From Lachnospiraceae bacterium UBA7027 (GTDB lineage: Bacteria > Bacillota > Clostridia > Lachnospirales > Lachnospiraceae), in the NCBI GenBank assembly GCA_002494135.1, contig DLBG01000063.1:1-9601 (forward strand): 9,601 bases of DNA. The letters run 5' to 3'. The notes beneath the pieces were generated by a model, which saw only the letters and a list, made by a program, of their open reading frames with translations, had not been told where the DNA came from and did not search any database. Below are positions 6,157 to 9,601 of this stretch, piece after piece (position 1 is the first letter of the stretch; each line of letters starts with the position of its first letter). The translations under genes were made by a program, and so were the position numbers.

Positions 6157-7373
6157 AAACAATCGTTGTCGGTGGCGGGGCGGCCGGAATGATGGCTGCC
6201 GTCGCCGCAGCAGACAAGGGGGATGATGTCATCCTTCTTGAAAAAAACGAAAAGCTTGGCAAGAAAGTATTTATCACCGGCAAGGGCCGCTGCAATGTGA
6301 CCAATGCATGCGACAGGGATACTTTTTTTGAGCATGTGATAAGTAATCCGAAGTTTCTGTATTCCGCGTATTCTGCGCTTGATTCCAAGGCTTTGATGGA
6401 TTTTATCGAAGCGAACAAAACACCCTTGAAAATCGAGCGGGGAAATCGTGTTTTTCCCGTAAGCGACCATTCGTACGATATTATTGACGCGTTTAAAAGA
6501 GCGTTGAAAAATAAGGGAGTGGAAGTAAGACTGCATGCCGAGGTAAAGGAACTGCTGATTAAAAAAAGTGAAATTTCCGGCGTAAAATTATCGGACGGAG
6601 AAATCCTTTCCGCCGATAAAGTGATCCTTGCCACGGGCGGATTCTCCTATCAATCGACAGGATCGACCGGAGACGGCTATCGGTTTGCCGATAAAAGCGG
6701 CCACAGATTAACGGAGCGAAAGCCGGCCCTTGTTCCTTTCGAAACGAAGGAAGAGTGGGTAGGTAAGCTGCAGGGCCTGTCTTTAAAGAATGTAAAACTG
6801 TCTTTGTATAATGCGGAGAAATGTCTGTATTCCGAGCTGGGAGAAATGCTTTTTACGCATTTCGGCGTAAGCGGGCCGCTTATTTTAAGCGCAAGCAGCG
6901 TCTATGCCGGAATTTCGGAATACAGGAATCCTTATATTCTGCTTGATTTAAAACCGGCTCTGACGGATGAGGAATTTGACAAAAGACTGATTCGCGAACT
7001 GGAAGCCGGCAACCGGAAAGAGCTGAAGAATATTTTAAACGAAATCTATCCGTCGTCTCTTGCGGGAATGATTTGCGGGATTGCAAAAATCGATCCCTTC
7101 AAGCGCTGTAACGAGATTTCCGGAAAGGAAAGAAAAGCGCTTCTTGCGGCAACGAAGCGACTGAAGATTACGATTTCGAAAACCCGCGATTTTAACGAAG
7201 CCATTATCACGCACGGTGGCGTTTCCGTAAAAGACGTCAATCCGAAAACCATGGAGAGCAGAATCGTTGCGGGACTGTATTTTGCGGGTGAACTGCTTGA
7301 CGTGGATGCTTTTACGGGCGGCTTTAATCTGCAGATTGCATTTTCGACCGGATATCTGGCAGGAATTAGTTAA
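6153..7373 (+). CDS. FAD-dependent oxidoreductase, HI0933/BaiN family
   Basis: Flavoprotein of the widespread HI0933-like (BaiN, 'aminoacetone oxidase family') group, 406 residues, a normal length. Visible motifs in order: FAD-binding GGGAAG (7-12) with Glu30 at the end of the second strand; the family signature KKVFITGKGRCNVTNA (37-52); ATGG (160-163); GEMLFTHFGVSGP (230-242); GGVSVKDVNPKTMESR (355-370); and the C-terminal FAD-contacting block YFAGELLDVDAFTGGFN (376-392). The family is known for FAD binding, and one member, BaiN of Clostridium scindens, is linked to bile-acid reduction; this does not prove the same role here, since homologues occur in many bacteria without that pathway. The start overlaps the SDR stop by 4 bases (ATGA) and has no clear Shine-Dalgarno, which suggests coupled translation. 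Phe codons are mostly TTT (15 of 19), opposite to the decarboxylase genes. Confidence 0.9.
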   Translation: MKTIVVGGGAAGMMAAVAAADKGDDVILLEKNEKLGKKVFITGKGRCNVTNACDRDTFFEHVISNPKFLYSAYSALDSKALMDFIEANKTPLKIERGNRVFPVSDHSYDIIDAFKRALKNKGVEVRLHAEVKELLIKKSEISGVKLSDGEILSADKVILATGGFSYQSTGSTGDGYRFADKSGHRLTERKPALVPFETKEEWVGKLQGLSLKNVKLSLYNAEKCLYSELGEMLFTHFGVSGPLILSASSVYAGISEYRNPYILLDLKPALTDEEFDKRLIRELEAGNRKELKNILNEIYPSSLAGMICGIAKIDPFKRCNEISGKERKALLAATKRLKITISKTRDFNEAIITHGGVSVKDVNPKTMESRIVAGLYFAGELLDVDAFTGGFNLQIAFSTGYLAGIS

Positions 7374-7379
7374 AAATTC

Positions 7380-7409
7380 TTGTTGAATGACGGCGGTGCA
7401 TAGTATAAT
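7380..7409 (+). promoter_or_regulatory. Sigma70-type promoter for cmk-ispH-rpsA
   Basis: A perfect TATAAT -10 (7404-7409) lies 37 bases before the cmk start. The best -35 is TTGTTG (7380-7385) with an 18-base spacer; TTGAAT at 7383-7388 would leave only 15. The expected transcript start near 7416 leaves a short leader with AAAGGAGA before ATG 7446. The promoter lies just after the upstream flavoprotein stop, so this marks the likely start of the housekeeping operon. Confidence 0.7.
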
Positions 7410-7445
7410 GATTACGATTTTGTGCAAGAATAAAGGAGACGCATC

Positions 7446-8114
7446 ATGGGCTTCAATGTAGCAATCGACGGACCTGCCGGAGCAGGAAAAAGTACCATCG
7501 CAAAACTGGTGGCAAAGGAAATGAATTTTATCTATGTGGATACCGGAGCCATGTATCGTGCAATCGCTCTGTATCTGCTCAGAAAGGGCATCACCCCTGC
7601 GGATAAGGATCGTTTCGCAACCGAATGCCAGGGCGCGAATGTATCCATTCAGTATAAAGACGGCATTCAGCAGGTGATTTTAAACGGAGAAAACGTCAGC
7701 GGACTGATTCGTACCGAAGAAGTCGGGAACATGGCATCCGCAAGCAGCGTGGACGGGGAAGTGCGTAAAAAACTTCTCGATCTGCAGAGAGATCTTGCGA
7801 AGAATAACGACGTTGTCATGGACGGCCGCGATATCGGCACCAACATTCTTCCGAATGCGGATGTAAAAGTTTACCTTACCGCAACCGTGGAAGAGCGTGC
7901 GATGAGACGCTATAAAGAACTCACCGAAAAGGGAACCGAATGCGATCTTGAGACCATTAAAAAAGATATCAAAGAGCGCGACGAACGTGACATGAACCGT
8001 GAAATCGCTCCCTTAAAGCAGGCGGAAGATGCAACCTTTATCGATTCTTCCGACCTTTCCGTCGAGGAAGTCAAAGAAGCCATCTGTTCTTTGATTACCT
8101 CAAAAAAACAATAA
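7446..8114 (+). CDS. cmk: Cytidylate kinase
   Basis: Phosphorylates CMP and dCMP to the diphosphates using ATP, in cytoplasmic pyrimidine nucleotide recycling. The 222 residues match the bacterial CMP kinase length. Visible: P-loop GPAGAGKST (9-17), DTGAMYR (32-38) in the nucleoside monophosphate site, DGRDIGT (126-132) and the lid-region RDERDMNREIAPL (178-190), ending with ATFIDSSDLSVEEV. A good ribosome binding site, AGGAG at 7434-7438, lies 7 bases before the ATG. It is followed 17 bases later by ispH. In many Clostridia an acyltransferase gene (plsC) sits between a cytidylate kinase and ispH; it is absent here. Confidence 0.97.
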   Translation: MGFNVAIDGPAGAGKSTIAKLVAKEMNFIYVDTGAMYRAIALYLLRKGITPADKDRFATECQGANVSIQYKDGIQQVILNGENVSGLIRTEEVGNMASASSVDGEVRKKLLDLQRDLAKNNDVVMDGRDIGTNILPNADVKVYLTATVEERAMRRYKELTEKGTECDLETIKKDIKERDERDMNREIAPLKQAEDATFIDSSDLSVEEVKEAICSLITSKKQ

Positions 8115-8131
8115 ACCGTTCGGGGTATTTT

Positions 8132-8983
8132 ATGAAAGTCATTACGGCGAAATCCGCGGGATTCTGCTTCGGCGTAAAGCGGGCCGTGGATACGGTATAC
8201 GAACAAATCGAAAAGGGCGGGGTCATATACACCTACGGGCCGATTATCCATAACGAACTGGTTGTGGACGATTTAGCGAAACGAGGCGTTAAGATTTTAA
8301 ATTCTCCGGAAGAACTTTCCAAGATTACGGAAGGGACCGTCATTATCCGCTCACACGGTGTCAGCAAGGAAATATACGATTTGCTCGAAGAAAAGAAAAT
8401 TTACTATGTGGACGCAACCTGTCCCTTCGTAAAACGAATTCATAAAATTGTGGAAAAGCAAAGCAACGAAGGAGAGCAGATCGTTATTATCGGAGATCCG
8501 AAACACCCCGAAGTAGAGGCCATCAGAAGCTATGCCAAAGACGGCGCGGCAGTGGTTGAAACCGCCGAAGAAGCGCAGAAATTAACCCTTCGTGAAGATG
8601 TGCCGGTCTGCATTGTTTCGCAGACAACATTTAATTATGCGAAATTTCAAGAATTAGTTGCTATTTTCGAGAAAAAAGGTTATAGTTATAATGTTGTGAA
8701 TACTATTTGTAACGCAACAGAAGAACGTCAGACCGAAGCGAAAGAAATTGCGGCTTCAGCCGACGCGATGATCGTAATAGGGGGATCACACAGTTCCAAC
8801 TCAAGAAAGCTCTTCGAGATTTGCAAAAAGGAATGTGAATATACATTTTTCATTCAGACCTTGGAAGACTTAAATTTGGAGGAATTGCCGGAAACGGCTG
8901 AACTGGTGGGCATTACGGCCGGGGCATCTACCCCAAATAATATTATTGAGGAGGTTCAAAAACATGTCAGAACTGACTTTTGA
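8132..8983 (+). CDS. ispH: 4-hydroxy-3-methylbut-2-enyl diphosphate reductase
   Basis: Last enzyme of the MEP isoprenoid pathway: an iron-sulfur reductase turning HMBPP into IPP and DMAPP. The 283 residues match stand-alone IspH (LytB). The three conserved cluster cysteines are present: Cys12 (GFCFGVKRAV), Cys97 (DATCPFV) and Cys193 (NTICNATEERQ). Substrate residues are also visible: His41 (IIHNE), His75 (RSHGV), His125 and Glu127 (KHPEVE), SQTTF (163-167) and the SSNS loop (221-224). The ribosome binding site is modest (GGGG at 8122-8125). The 3' end overlaps the S1-domain gene by 20 bases. In several Clostridia these two form one fused gene; here a TGA at 8981-8983 separates them. A stretch near 8641-8712 is clearly more A+T-rich than the rest of the gene. 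Confidence 0.97.
   Translation: MKVITAKSAGFCFGVKRAVDTVYEQIEKGGVIYTYGPIIHNELVVDDLAKRGVKILNSPEELSKITEGTVIIRSHGVSKEIYDLLEEKKIYYVDATCPFVKRIHKIVEKQSNEGEQIVIIGDPKHPEVEAIRSYAKDGAAVVETAEEAQKLTLREDVPVCIVSQTTFNYAKFQELVAIFEKKGYSYNVVNTICNATEERQTEAKEIAASADAMIVIGGSHSSNSRKLFEICKKECEYTFFIQTLEDLNLEELPETAELVGITAGASTPNNIIEEVQKHVRTDF
8664..8692 (+). promoter_or_regulatory. Possible internal promoter within ispH, upstream of rpsA
   Basis: TATAAT at 8687-8692 is a perfect -10. The hexamer 17 bases upstream, TTTTCG (8664-8669), is a weak -35. It lies in an A+T-rich dip of the ispH coding sequence, about 270 bases before the S1 gene. Such hexamers arise by chance in coding DNA. Confidence 0.25.
8948..8954 (+). promoter_or_regulatory. 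Shine-Dalgarno of the S1-domain gene, inside ispH
   Basis: GAGGAGG lies 9 bases before the ATG at 8964 and within the last codons of ispH. It is among the strongest such sites in the window and supports independent or re-initiated translation of the S1 protein. Confidence 0.75.
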
Positions 8984-9601
8984 ACAAATGCTTGAGGAAT
9001 CATTAAAAACAATTCACACCGGTGAAATTGTAGAAGGGACAGTTATTGACGTTAAGCCGGACGAGCTGATTCTTAACATTGGCTATAAATCCGACGGTAT
9101 TCTGCCGAAGTATGAGTACACCAACGATTCTTCCGTAAATTTACTGGAAGCCGTACACGTAGGCGATACCATGGAAGTTAAGATTTTAAAGGTAAACGAC
9201 GGTGAAGGTCAGGTTGCCCTTACGCATAAGAGAATCGTTGCCGACAGAGGCAGCAAGAGACTGGAAGAGGCATTCAACAATCAGGAAGTGCTTACCGCCA
9301 AGGTTGCACAGCTTTTAAACGGCGGACTTTCCGTAGTTGTTGACGATGTTCGTATCTTCATCCCTGCAAGCCTTGTTTCGGATGTATACGAGAAAGATTT
9401 AAGCAAATATGAGAATCAGGAAATTTCCTTCGTTCTCATCGAATACAATCCCAAGAAGAGAAGATACATCGGCGATCGCAAGCAGCTTCTTGTAAAAGAG
9501 AAAGCTACCGCACAGGCCGAGATTCTCGGAAAGATTAAAGAAGGCGACATCATTGAAGGTGTTGTAAAGAACGTTACCGATTTCGGTGCATTCATCGATC
9601 T
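8964..9601 (+). CDS. rpsA: S1-domain RNA-binding protein (ribosomal protein S1 homologue), N-terminal part
   Basis: Predicted RNA-binding protein related to ribosomal protein S1. The frame opens at ATG 8964 (MSELTFEQMLEES) and stays open to the window edge, giving 212 complete codons. Three S1 (OB-fold) repeats are visible: residues about 21-90 (EIVEGTVIDVKPDELILNIG), about 107-173, a more divergent copy containing GLSVVVDDVRIFIPASLV, and a third starting near 194 (GDIIEGVVKNVTDFGAFID) that is cut by the edge. Clostridial S1 homologues usually have four or so repeats and about 350-400 residues, so roughly half is seen. It lies in a different frame from ispH and overlaps it by 20 bases. Phe and Ile codons lean to TTC and ATC in parts, as expected for a translation-related gene. 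Whether it is a true ribosomal S1 or an S1-like mRNA-binding protein cannot be decided from this part. Confidence 0.92.
   Translation, partial: MSELTFEQMLEESLKTIHTGEIVEGTVIDVKPDELILNIGYKSDGILPKYEYTNDSSVNLLEAVHVGDTMEVKILKVNDGEGQVALTHKRIVADRGSKRLEEAFNNQEVLTAKVAQLLNGGLSVVVDDVRIFIPASLVSDVYEKDLSKYENQEISFVLIEYNPKKRRYIGDRKQLLVKEKATAQAEILGKIKEGDIIEGVVKNVTDFGAFID

Noticed and set aside
6054..6634. Two overlapping - strand open frames (160 and 179 residues) across the SDR/flavoprotein junction
   Set aside because: They overlap each other and lie opposite the FAD-binding N-terminus, which is clearly coding on the + strand.
1..9601. A novel defence, mobile or biosynthetic system
   Set aside because: All genes belong to known metabolic, signalling or translation families. 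There are no direct repeats, inverted terminal repeats, transposase or integrase genes, or spaced repeats.

Overview
The window looks like an ordinary chromosomal stretch from an anaerobic member of the Clostridia, most likely a Lachnospiraceae-type gut bacterium. The reasons are the split, biotin-domain-less oxaloacetate decarboxylase alpha subunit beside a Na+-pumping beta subunit, the cmk-ispH-S1 gene order typical of Clostridia, strong GGAGG-type ribosome binding sites, and a base composition that by eye is a little under half G+C. All genes lie on the + strand. There are no mobile elements, tRNA/rRNA genes or CRISPR arrays, and no stretch over 300 bases lacks a gene.

Layout: (1) 1-2356 is the end of a Na+-translocating decarboxylase operon: the C-terminal part of the membrane beta subunit, then the carboxyltransferase alpha subunit. 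Together with gamma and biotin-carrier subunits, which must be encoded outside the window, they would decarboxylate oxaloacetate to pyruvate and export Na+. (2) 2357-2453 is a short intergenic region with two tandem hairpins. (3) 2454-3812 is a membrane-anchored diguanylate cyclase with an extracytoplasmic helical sensor region and an intact GGDEF motif and I-site. (4) 3911-7373 is a tightly packed three-gene redox cluster: an iron-dependent alcohol dehydrogenase, an extended SDR (NAD-dependent epimerase-like) protein, and a BaiN/HI0933-family flavoprotein, joined by very short overlaps that suggest translational coupling. (5) A sigma70-type promoter at 7380-7409 precedes a housekeeping operon: cytidylate kinase (cmk), HMBPP reductase (ispH, isoprenoid synthesis), and an S1-domain protein (rpsA-like) that runs off the right edge.

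No new defence, mobile or biosynthetic system is visible. The observations most worth checking are the hairpin pair between the decarboxylase operon and the cyclase gene, where one arm could instead pair with the cyclase's Shine-Dalgarno; the 20-base ispH/rpsA overlap ending in a TTT-TGA site from which a +1 slip would give the IspH-S1 fusion found as a single gene in other Clostridia; and the uncharacterised three-gene redox cluster.

Three starts are set by ribosome binding sites rather than by the longest open frame: alpha subunit at 917 (not 902), alcohol dehydrogenase at 3911 (not the TTG at 3893) and SDR protein at 5089 (not 5083).
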